Origin: Emticicia soli
GTDB lineage: Bacteria > Bacteroidota > Bacteroidia > Cytophagales > Spirosomataceae
NCBI RefSeq assembly: GCF_037860775.1
Contig: NZ_JBBEWC010000005.1
Span: 186,001 to 250,000 of the forward strand
Direction: 5' to 3'
Length of the DNA stretch: 64,000 bases
Made by a program: the position numbers and the translations under genes. Of this stretch, positions 57,011 through 64,000 are shown piece by piece; within the stretch, counting starts at the first letter, position 1, and each line of letters starts with the position of its first letter. The notes below the pieces were generated by a model. That model did not search any database. It saw only the letters and a program-made list of their open reading frames with translations, and had not been told where the DNA came from.

Positions 57011-59854
57011 ATGCCAAAAAATTCCAATATTAAGTCAGTTCTTATCATAGGCTCGGGCCCAATTGTCATAGGTCAGGCGTGCGAATTTGATTACTCAGGC
57101 TCTCAAGCAGCAAGGTCAATTAAAGAAGAAGGTATTGAAGTGAGTTTGATTAACTCAAATCCGGCAACTATCATGACGGATCCAATCAATGCCGACTATG
57201 TATATCTGAAACCACTCGAGAAAAAATCAATCATTGAAATTCTGGAAAAACACAAAGCAATGGGTAAACCTATTGACGCCGTGTTACCAACAATGGGTGG
57301 ACAAACCGCATTGAACTTAGCTATTGACTGCGACAAAGGCGGTGTATGGCAAAAATACGGTGTTCAGATTATAGGTGTTGACATCAAAGCAATTGAAACC
57401 ACCGAAGACCGTGAGAAGTTCAGACTAAAAATGCTTGAATTAGGTATAGGCGTATGTAAAGGCCGTACTGCACGTTCTTTCTTGGAAGGAAAGGAAATTG
57501 CTCAGGAAATTGGCTTCCCATTGGTTATTCGCCCATCGTTTACTTTAGGCGGAACAGGTGGTGGATTTGTACATAATCCTGAAGACTTTGATAAAGCACT
57601 TAACCACGGTCTGCATGCATCTCCTGTACATGAAGTATTGGTAGAACAATCAATCTTAGGTTGGAAAGAATATGAATTAGAGCTACTTCGTGATAACAAA
57701 GGTAATATTGTTATCATCTGTACTATCGAGAACTTCGACCCGATGGGTATCCATACCGGCGACTCGATTACGGTAGCACCAGCCATGACCTTGCCTGATA
57801 CTATTTATCAGAAAATGCGTGATATGGCTATCAAGATGATGAATGGTATCGGTCAGTTTGCCGGAGGTTGTAATGTTCAGTTTTCGTTGCACCCTGACAC
57901 CGACGAAATCATTGCCATTGAAATTAACCCACGTGTAAGCCGTTCTTCGGCGTTAGCTTCAAAAGCTACAGGTTACCCAATTGCAAAGATTGCCGCAAAA
58001 ATGGCTATCGGATACAACCTTGATGAGTTGATTAACCCAATTACTGGTAGCACATCGGCGTTCTTCGAGCCAGCTATTGACTACGTAATTGTAAAAGTAC
58101 CACGTTGGAACTTCGATAAATTCCCAGGTTCTGACCGCTCATTAGGCTTACAAATGAAGTCAGTAGGCGAAACAATGGGTATTGGTCGTAATTTCCAGGA
58201 AGCCCTACAAAAAGCCTGTCAATCACTTGAAATCCGTCGTAATGGCTTAGGTGCTGACGGAAAAGAGTTGAAAGACCAGGAAGCAATCAAGAAATCGTTG
58301 GCAAATCCATCATGGAATCGTTTATTCCATATCTACGATGCCTTTAAAGCAGGTCTTTCTTTCAAAACTATACAGAATCTAACTAAGATAGATAAGTGGT
58401 TCTTACGTCAGATTGAAGAGTTGATATTGTTGGAGAGAGAAATTGAGAAATTTACAATTGACGATTTACCAAAAGATTTGTTACTAAGCGCTAAGCAAAA
58501 AGGATATGCCGATCGTCAGATAGCGCACGTACTTAATTGCAAAGAAAGCCAGGTCTTCAATAAAAGAAATGAGTTAGGCATTAAGCGTGTATACAAATGT
58601 GTTGATACCTGCTCGGCAGAGTTTGAAGCAAAAACTCCTTATTATTACTCAACATTCAATGCTAATCAGGAAAACCCTGATAACGAATCGGTAAGTTCAA
58701 ATAAGAAGAAAGTATTAGTACTTGGTTCTGGGCCTAACCGTATCGGCCAAGGTATAGAGTTCGATTACTCTTGTGTGCATGGTGTATTAGCAGCTAAAGA
58801 GTGTGGTTACGAAACCATCATGCTTAACTGTAACCCTGAAACGGTATCGACCGACCCTGATATTGCCGACAAATTATACTTTGAGCCTGTTTTCTGGGAG
58901 CACGTGTATGACCTTATTCAGCACGAAAAACCAGAAGGTGTTATTGTGCAGTTAGGTGGCCAGACTGCCCTTAAAATGGCAGAAAAGCTAACGAAATATG
59001 GAATAAAAATCATTGGTACGTCTTATGATGCCCTTGATTTGGCCGAAGACAGAGGTAGATTCTCTGAACGCCTGAGAGAAATGAACATACCGTATCCTTT
59101 GTTTGATACAGTACGTTCTGCCGATCGTGCGGTTGAAGTATCTCGTGAGTTAGGCTTCCCACTTTTAGTTCGTCCGAGCTACGTTTTGGGTGGACAAAGC
59201 ATGAAAATCGTTATTAACGAGCAGGAACTTGAGCAACACGTAGTAAAAATTCTGAGCGATATTCCAGATAACAATATCCTGATTGACCACTTCTTAGAAA
59301 ACGCCATAGAAGCAGAAGCAGATGCTATCTGCGACGGTGAAGATGTGTACATCATCGGTATCATGGAGCACATTGAGCCTGCCGGTATTCACTCAGGAGA
59401 CTCTTATGCACTACTACCAACATTCGATTTGAGTGCAAACGTGATTGCGCAGATAGAAGAATATACTAAGAAAATTGCGGTTGGTTTAAATACAGTTGGT
59501 TTAATTAACATTCAGTTTGCAATTAAAGATGAGAAAGTATATGTAATTGAAGCAAATCCAAGAGCTTCTCGTACTGTACCGTTTATTTGTAAAGCCTACC
59601 GTGAGCCTTACGTAAATTATGCTACAAAGGTGATGTTGGGAGATAAAAAGGTGAAAGATTTTAACTTTAACCCTCACAAAGAAGGTTATGCCATTAAAAT
59701 CCCAGTGTTCTCATTCAACAAGTTCCCGAATGTAAATAAAGAACTCGGACCAGAAATGAAATCGACTGGAGAAGGTATTTACTTCATCGACGATTTAACA
59801 GATGATTTCTTCTTACAAGTCTATTCTGAAAGAAACTTGTATCTGAGTAGATAA
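57011..59854 (+). CDS. carB: Carbamoyl-phosphate synthase large subunit, without MGS domain
   Basis: This 947-aa enzyme makes carbamoyl phosphate for arginine and pyrimidines. It has two ATP-grasp halves: SVLIIGSGPIVIGQACEFDY starts the first and VLVLGSGPNRIGQGIEFDYS the second, with RPSFTLGGTGGGF and RPSYVLGGQSMKIV as phosphate loops. E. coli CarB has about 1073 aa. This one stops about 20 residues after EMKSTGE, so the C-terminal allosteric (MGS-like) domain is absent, as is common in this phylum. carA is not in the window. Confidence 0.95.
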   Translation: MPKNSNIKSVLIIGSGPIVIGQACEFDYSGSQAARSIKEEGIEVSLINSNPATIMTDPINADYVYLKPLEKKSIIEILEKHKAMGKPIDAVLPTMGGQTALNLAIDCDKGGVWQKYGVQIIGVDIKAIETTEDREKFRLKMLELGIGVCKGRTARSFLEGKEIAQEIGFPLVIRPSFTLGGTGGGFVHNPEDFDKALNHGLHASPVHEVLVEQSILGWKEYELELLRDNKGNIVIICTIENFDPMGIHTGDSITVAPAMTLPDTIYQKMRDMAIKMMNGIGQFAGGCNVQFSLHPDTDEIIAIEINPRVSRSSALASKATGYPIAKIAAKMAIGYNLDELINPITGSTSAFFEPAIDYVIVKVPRWNFDKFPGSDRSLGLQMKSVGETMGIGRNFQEALQKACQSLEIRRNGLGADGKELKDQEAIKKSLANPSWNRLFHIYDAFKAGLSFKTIQNLTKIDKWFLRQIEELILLEREIEKFTIDDLPKDLLLSAKQKGYADRQIAHVLNCKESQVFNKRNELGIKRVYKCVDTCSAEFEAKTPYYYSTFNANQENPDNESVSSNKKKVLVLGSGPNRIGQGIEFDYSCVHGVLAAKECGYETIMLNCNPETVSTDPDIADKLYFEPVFWEHVYDLIQHEKPEGVIVQLGGQTALKMAEKLTKYGIKIIGTSYDALDLAEDRGRFSERLREMNIPYPLFDTVRSADRAVEVSRELGFPLLVRPSYVLGGQSMKIVINEQELEQHVVKILSDIPDNNILIDHFLENAIEAEADAICDGEDVYIIGIMEHIEPAGIHSGDSYALLPTFDLSANVIAQIEEYTKKIAVGLNTVGLINIQFAIKDEKVYVIEANPRASRTVPFICKAYREPYVNYATKVMLGDKKVKDFNFNPHKEGYAIKIPVFSFNKFPNVNKELGPEMKSTGEGIYFIDDLTDDFFLQVYSERNLYLSR

Positions 59855-59868
59855 TATTAATATTTCTT

Positions 59869-59907
59869 AAAATAGAAGCCATTCTGAACAGAGTGGCTTC
59901 TATTTTT
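59869..59907 (+). terminator. Intrinsic terminator of carB
   Basis: Outer arms AAAATAGAAGCCA (59869-59881) and TGGCTTCTATTTT (59894-59906), inner TCTG/CAGA pairs, then T. Confidence 0.9.
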
Positions 59908-59976
59908 GTTTATTAATTAAAGTGGATATAAGTTTTCCGAACAGAAAATCAACCTTGATTCTATTTTAAAGCTAAT

Positions 59977-61038
59977 ATGTGGCTAAGGTTTAAAAAGTTT
60001 ATCAAATACTTTTTTCTTGTATTCTTCATAATCCTTGTAGGATTTGTTGCTTTCAATTTTGATGCTGCATTATATGGCTTTCGGCAGGCTAAAGGTCAGT
60101 TAAAAATTATTTTTAATACTCGTCCGGTTTCAGAAGTGCTGGCAGATAAGGCTTTTCCTGATTCCTTGAAAAAACGTATAGAACTGATTCAGGAAATAAA
60201 AAAGTTTGCTGTTGATTCTCTGGGGCTTTCTCCTTCCGAAAACTACACCACATTTTATGACCAACATCAAAAGCCCATTTTGTGGGTCATGACGGCCTGT
60301 GAACCTTTTGAGCTAAAAGCAAAAAAGTGGCATTTCCCGATTGTAGGAACATTTAGTTATAAAGGCTATTTTGAAAAACCATTGGCTGATGCAGAGATTG
60401 CCGAACTGAAAAAACAAGGCTTTGATACGCAGTTAAATGAGGTTTCGGCGTGGAGTACACTGGGGTATCTGAAAGACCCGATTTTAAGCTCAATGCTGTA
60501 TTATTCTGATGCCCGCTTGGCTGGATTGATTATTCATGAATTAACACACGGAACGCTTTTTGTAAAAAACAACTTGGAGTTTAACGAAAATCTTGCTGAT
60601 TTTATAGGCGATTATGGTGCAATCAGGTTTTTGGCCTATAAATATGGTAAAAACTCAGAAGAGTTGAAAAAATATGAGTTTTCGAAGAAATATAGCGATG
60701 CTTATAGTAAGCATTTAATAAGGGGCGCAAATCTATTAGACAGTTTATATCGTAATTTTAATAAGAGCTTAACAATCAGCCAGAAAACTTCGTATAAATT
60801 TGACTTAATAGGCAAAATAATGAGTTCGGCCGATACGTTGATGAATGGTAAAATACAATCGCTTAGAAAGAACCGCAGACGCAACTCGGAAGTAAATAAT
60901 GCTTATTTCATTGGGTATTTAACTTACCAGAGCAAACAAAATCAATTTGAGGAAGAATTTAAAACGAAGTTTAATCAGGATTTTAAAAAGTATCTGGCCT
61001 ATCTTAAAAAAGCTTATCCGAGTAGCATTGTTTTCTGA
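59977..61038 (+). CDS. Putative membrane-anchored aminopeptidase (PF10023 type)
   Basis: This 353-aa protein has one N-terminal membrane helix (YFFLVFFIILVGFVAF), then a soluble domain with the zinc motif HELTH (H187, E188, H191) in GLIIHELTHGTLF and the acidic segment FNENLADFIGDYGAIRFL, likely carrying the third ligand. The sequence TACEPFELKAKKWHFPIVG and YFEKP are typical of the PF10023 aminopeptidase family. Substrate is unknown. It lies 48 bp upstream of the DUF3108 gene, in the same direction. Confidence 0.87.
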   Translation: MWLRFKKFIKYFFLVFFIILVGFVAFNFDAALYGFRQAKGQLKIIFNTRPVSEVLADKAFPDSLKKRIELIQEIKKFAVDSLGLSPSENYTTFYDQHQKPILWVMTACEPFELKAKKWHFPIVGTFSYKGYFEKPLADAEIAELKKQGFDTQLNEVSAWSTLGYLKDPILSSMLYYSDARLAGLIIHELTHGTLFVKNNLEFNENLADFIGDYGAIRFLAYKYGKNSEELKKYEFSKKYSDAYSKHLIRGANLLDSLYRNFNKSLTISQKTSYKFDLIGKIMSSADTLMNGKIQSLRKNRRRNSEVNNAYFIGYLTYQSKQNQFEEEFKTKFNQDFKKYLAYLKKAYPSSIVF

Positions 61039-61085
61039 GTATTGGCATAATTTTTTAATACATACTTTTGTTTAGATACAGTAAG

Positions 61086-61874
61086 ATGAAATATCTTGTA
61101 AAAATATTGACAATTTGTTTTTTGTTTCTCGCATCTTCTTTTGTTGTGGGAGACACCTACCGCTTTATACCTAATACAAGCTTTAAAGCAGGCGAGTTCT
61201 TTGAATATAAAGTAAAATATGGCATATTTTCGGTTGGAGAAGCCACCGTAGAAGTAAGCCCGCAAATATATTCGGTTAATAATCGTGCTTGTTACAGAGT
61301 AAATGTTTTTGGCCGTACAACGGGTTTAACAGACCTTTTTCATATAAGAAACACCTATCGCTCGTATTTAGATACTGCGGCAATTTTACCACAAAAATTT
61401 TTGATGAGTGTGCAGGAAAATAACTATAAAAAAGATCAGGTTATTGTTTTTGATCACGCAGCCAATTCGGCACTTAGAGAGCAGAATAATGAGAAAAAAG
61501 CATTTAACCTGCCAAATAATATACACGATGTTGTATCAGGATATTATTTTTTGCGAACTCTCGATTTCTCAAAAATGCAGGTAGGTGAGACTATTACTGC
61601 ACCAATGTTTTTTGATGATACTGTTTACAATATGAAAGTGAAATTCAATGGTAAAGGGGTAGTAAAAACAAAATTTGGTAAAATTGATGTACTTAAGCTA
61701 TCACCGGTTTTACCACAAAATGATATGTTTAAAGGCGAAGATGCTATAAAAATCTGGGTATCAGATGATAAAAATCGTGTGCCTATCAGAATCGAACTTA
61801 GTTTTCCGATAGGCAATGCAAGTATGGAAATGAAAGGTTATAAAAACACCCGTTATGGTTTCGAGTGGAGATAA
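61086..61874 (+). CDS. DUF3108 periplasmic protein
   Basis: This 262-aa protein has a signal peptide (MKYLVKILTICFLFLASSFV) and a beta-rich DUF3108 domain. Marks are FKAGEFFEYKVKYGIFSVGE near the start, YRSYLDTAAILPQKFLMSVQ, DVVSGYYFLRTLDF and the ending with RVPIRIELSFPIGNASMEM. DUF3108 proteins are periplasmic with no known function. The start at ATG 61086 directly precedes the signal peptide; ATG 61068 would add 6 residues. It may be co-transcribed with the upstream peptidase gene. Confidence 0.88.
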   Translation: MKYLVKILTICFLFLASSFVVGDTYRFIPNTSFKAGEFFEYKVKYGIFSVGEATVEVSPQIYSVNNRACYRVNVFGRTTGLTDLFHIRNTYRSYLDTAAILPQKFLMSVQENNYKKDQVIVFDHAANSALREQNNEKKAFNLPNNIHDVVSGYYFLRTLDFSKMQVGETITAPMFFDDTVYNMKVKFNGKGVVKTKFGKIDVLKLSPVLPQNDMFKGEDAIKIWVSDDKNRVPIRIELSFPIGNASMEMKGYKNTRYGFEWR

Positions 61875-61949
61875 AATTAATTGTTTTAACAAATAGTTTC
61901 TTAAAATATAAAAGTATCTTCATATTATTGCCTTAAAAACAGATTAGGC

Positions 61950-63872
61950 ATGAATATCCCTCTTTGGACACCCTCCGCTACATATATTGAACAAGCAAAT
62001 CTAAAAAAATATGAGTCTTGGCTACAGATTCATAAAAACCTCACTTTTAAAGATTATGATGCTTTATGGCAGTGGTCTGTCGATAATATTGCTGAGTTCT
62101 GGGAAACTATCTATCAATTTTTTGAAATCAAAAGTTACACAGATTATCAATCAGTGCTACGCCAGCCAGCCAACGAAATGATTGGCAGCAAATGGTTTGA
62201 AGGTGCTACTTTGAGTTATGCTGAGCATATATTCCGATATAAAACCACCGAGAGACCAGCTATTATATTTCAATCGGAAACACAAACCTTAATAGAAATT
62301 TCGTGGGCAGAGCTAGAAAATAAGGTTTTAGCCATACAAAATTACTTGCAAGAAAAAGGCGTTGGGCAAGGCGATAGGGTAGTAGGGTATTTACCAAATA
62401 CGCCTGATACTATTGCTGCTTTTCTGGCTGTAAATTCACTTGGTGCGGTGTGGTCTTGTTGCTCGCCAGATTTCGGACTTGAGAGCTTGATTGATCGTTT
62501 TCAGCAGATAGAGCCTAAAGTTTTATTTGCCTGCGGCAGCTATCATTATGGGGGGAAAGTTTTTGACAAATCAGAAATCGTAAATGAACTGTCGGCTCAA
62601 TTGCCTTCATTGTCAGATACCGTAGTTTTAGAAAGTGATAAATGGAACGCAATTCTAGCTACTGTGCCAAATCAGCCTTTAAGCTTCACTGCTGTAGATT
62701 TCAATGCGCCAATCTGGATTTTATATTCTTCAGGTACAACCGGAAAACCTAAAGCTATTACCCATAGCACAGGCGGCAACCTGCTAGAACATTTAAAAGC
62801 TCTTGCTTTGCACCAGGATGTACAGGTAGGAGAGCGGTATTCGTGGTATTCTACAACGGGATGGATGATGTGGAATTTTGCCCTTTCATCGATGGCTTGT
62901 GGAGCTACTTTATGCCTGTACGATGGCTCGCCTGCATACCCTGATATTAATGTTTTATGGCGATTTGCTAAAGATGCCAAAGTTGACCATTTTGGCGGCG
63001 GTGCGGCTTTTTATATCAATTATATGAAGCAAGATTCCCATTTTTTTAAGGAAAATTCGCTTAAGATAAAAACACTAGGTTCTACTGGCTCCCCCTTGCC
63101 TCGACAGGTATTTGAATGGATTTATGAGAATGTCTCTAAAAACTTGCAGTTAATTTCATTAAGTGGAGGAACTGACGTTTGCAGTGCTTTTATGGGCGGT
63201 TGTCCATATTTACCTGTTTATTCGGGTGAGATTCAATGCCGGATGTTGGGCGCTAATATTGAAGCCTGGAATGATGAAGGAAAGCCCGTATATGGCCAAG
63301 TAGGCGAACTGGTGATTAAAGATGCCATGCCATCAATGCCTTTGTTTTTCTGGAAAGATGAAGATAATAAGAAATACAGAAGTAGTTATTTTGAAAAATA
63401 CGAGGGAGTATGGTGCCACGGTGATTGGATAAAAATTACCGAAAACTCAGGGATTATTATTTATGGAAGGTCAGATGCTACCTTAAACCGTGATGGTGTA
63501 AGAATAGGTACAGCAGAGATTTATAATGCGGTAGAGGCGTTGGCAGAGATAAAAGACAGCCTGATTATTTGTGTTGAAAAAGAAGATGGCAGTTTCTTTA
63601 TGCCCTTGTTTGTGGTTCTACAACAAGATGAAGTTCTAAACGACGAATTAAAGAGTAAAATTAAGACTCAGCTACGTAAACAATATAGCCCTAGGCACGT
63701 GCCAGATGCTATTTTTACTGTACCCGAAATACCTTACACCATAAGTGGTAAAAAAATGGAAATGCCCATCAAGAAAATACTGATGGGCACTCCGGTTGAA
63801 AAAGCAGTTTCTTTAGATGCTATGAGAAACCCTAAGTCTATTGAATGGTTTAAGACCCAAAATATACATTAA
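61950..63872 (+). CDS. Acetoacetate-CoA ligase
   Basis: This 640-aa ANL-family adenylating enzyme activates acetoacetate to acetoacetyl-CoA. It has LWTPSATYIEQANLKKY at the N-terminus, the ATP loop ILYSSGTTGKPKAITHSTGG (about 258-277), RYSWYSTTGWMMWNFALS, SLSGGTDVCSAFMGG, and the C-terminal catalytic Lys in YTISGKKMEMPIKKIL. The N-terminal ACS-NT-type region and TGWMMWN block separate acetoacetyl-CoA synthetase from general acyl-CoA ligases. It may feed ketone-body use or storage. Its stop overlaps the convergent stop of the next gene. Confidence 0.9.
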   Translation: MNIPLWTPSATYIEQANLKKYESWLQIHKNLTFKDYDALWQWSVDNIAEFWETIYQFFEIKSYTDYQSVLRQPANEMIGSKWFEGATLSYAEHIFRYKTTERPAIIFQSETQTLIEISWAELENKVLAIQNYLQEKGVGQGDRVVGYLPNTPDTIAAFLAVNSLGAVWSCCSPDFGLESLIDRFQQIEPKVLFACGSYHYGGKVFDKSEIVNELSAQLPSLSDTVVLESDKWNAILATVPNQPLSFTAVDFNAPIWILYSSGTTGKPKAITHSTGGNLLEHLKALALHQDVQVGERYSWYSTTGWMMWNFALSSMACGATLCLYDGSPAYPDINVLWRFAKDAKVDHFGGGAAFYINYMKQDSHFFKENSLKIKTLGSTGSPLPRQVFEWIYENVSKNLQLISLSGGTDVCSAFMGGCPYLPVYSGEIQCRMLGANIEAWNDEGKPVYGQVGELVIKDAMPSMPLFFWKDEDNKKYRSSYFEKYEGVWCHGDWIKITENSGIIIYGRSDATLNRDGVRIGTAEIYNAVEALAEIKDSLIICVEKEDGSFFMPLFVVLQQDEVLNDELKSKIKTQLRKQYSPRHVPDAIFTVPEIPYTISGKKMEMPIKKILMGTPVEKAVSLDAMRNPKSIEWFKTQNIH

Positions 63873-64000
63873 TACCTGCCACGGTGATTACGGTTGTCGT
63901 AACGACGGTTATCATGGTGGTGCTTTTCATAGCGATTGCGATGATGATGTTTATTATATTTTGGAACTACCACAACTCTTGTTCTTGGGTAAACTCTTGC
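63869..64000 (-). CDS. C-terminal end of a His/Arg/Asn-rich protein, 5' part outside window
   Basis: The frame enters from the right edge and ends at TAA (63869-63871), giving 43 residues. The tail contains RVYPRTRVVVVPKYNKHHHR, followed by a basic, His/Asn-rich stretch ending in NHRGRY. Its stop overlaps that of the convergent acetoacetate-CoA ligase by two bases. Low complexity and no domain prevent a functional call. The His clusters could bind metal. Confidence 0.65.
   Translation of the reverse strand, partial: ARVYPRTRVVVVPKYNKHHHRNRYEKHHHDNRRYDNRNHRGRY

Noticed and set aside
1..64000. Mobile elements, prophage, CRISPR, rRNA or tRNA
   Set aside because: No transposase, integrase, phage genes, regular spacer-repeat array, or tRNA-like cloverleaf was seen on either strand, though a tRNAscan run would be decisive for tRNA.

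Overview
The window is a chromosomal segment of a Bacteroidota bacterium, most likely order Cytophagales. The exact genus cannot be fixed by eye. The evidence is the AT-rich sequence, the near absence of Shine-Dalgarno sites, promoters of the Bacteroidota type (TTG about 19-21 nt upstream of TAnnTTTG), strong hairpin terminators shared by convergent genes, and Bacteroidota-typical families: TamL, BatD, LptE, DUF6249, DUF5522, DUF4142, a CarB without its MGS domain, and LDH-like MDH. I find 61 protein genes, two of them cut by the window ends, and no rRNA, tRNA, IS element, prophage or CRISPR array. Two real small genes are easily missed: a 52-aa DUF5522 protein (15223-15381) and TatA (41289-41468).

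Layout. 1-2585: a leftward myo-inositol operon iolB-iolC-iolA whose upstream region is rich in dyads, including a GntR-like operator and two LacI-like sites. 3104-10685: a rightward run of mostly solo genes with their own terminators (YceI, secreted DinB, type II NADH dehydrogenase, alpha/beta hydrolase, a serine hydrolase-YdjC deacetylase fusion, an amidase). 10687-14726: BatD, a BNR-repeat protein, and a DUF6249/ECF sigma/anti-sigma group. 14718-23054: housekeeping (rpmB, purine nucleoside phosphorylase, RlmI-like methyltransferase, a DivIVA-HhH fusion, folB). 23072-37855: secreted enzymes (M1 and M28 peptidases, aldose epimerase), an unrecognised duplicated secreted protein, stress-type genes (DUF4142), an ECF42 sigma factor with its DGPF/YCII partner, and an ABC permease. 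38048-48132: secG/TPR, mdh, tatA, clpB, two orphan LytTR regulators in the wider region, and a MarR-GNAT fusion facing a GNAT gene across a repeated operator. 48140-64000: TrmH methyltransferase, TamL, GntP, miaB/sigma-54 activator/lptE, carB, a PF10023 aminopeptidase, DUF3108 and acetoacetate-CoA ligase.

Working together. The iol genes cover part of inositol breakdown to acetyl-CoA and a semialdehyde product. TatA could serve Tat-signal proteins such as the lipoprotein isomerase at 16894-17877. LptE, TamL and SecG belong to envelope biogenesis and export. Two sigma-factor modules and two stand-alone LytTR proteins point to local regulatory circuits.

I did not find a clear undescribed multi-gene system. 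The best leads are single-protein architectures (serine hydrolase-YdjC, DivIVA-HhH, MarR-GNAT, the duplicated secreted protein) and several very regular operator-like sequences: adjacent palindromes at 41916-41952, a 12-bp tandem unit at 47543-47570, paired dyads at 53387-53437, and the iol upstream region.
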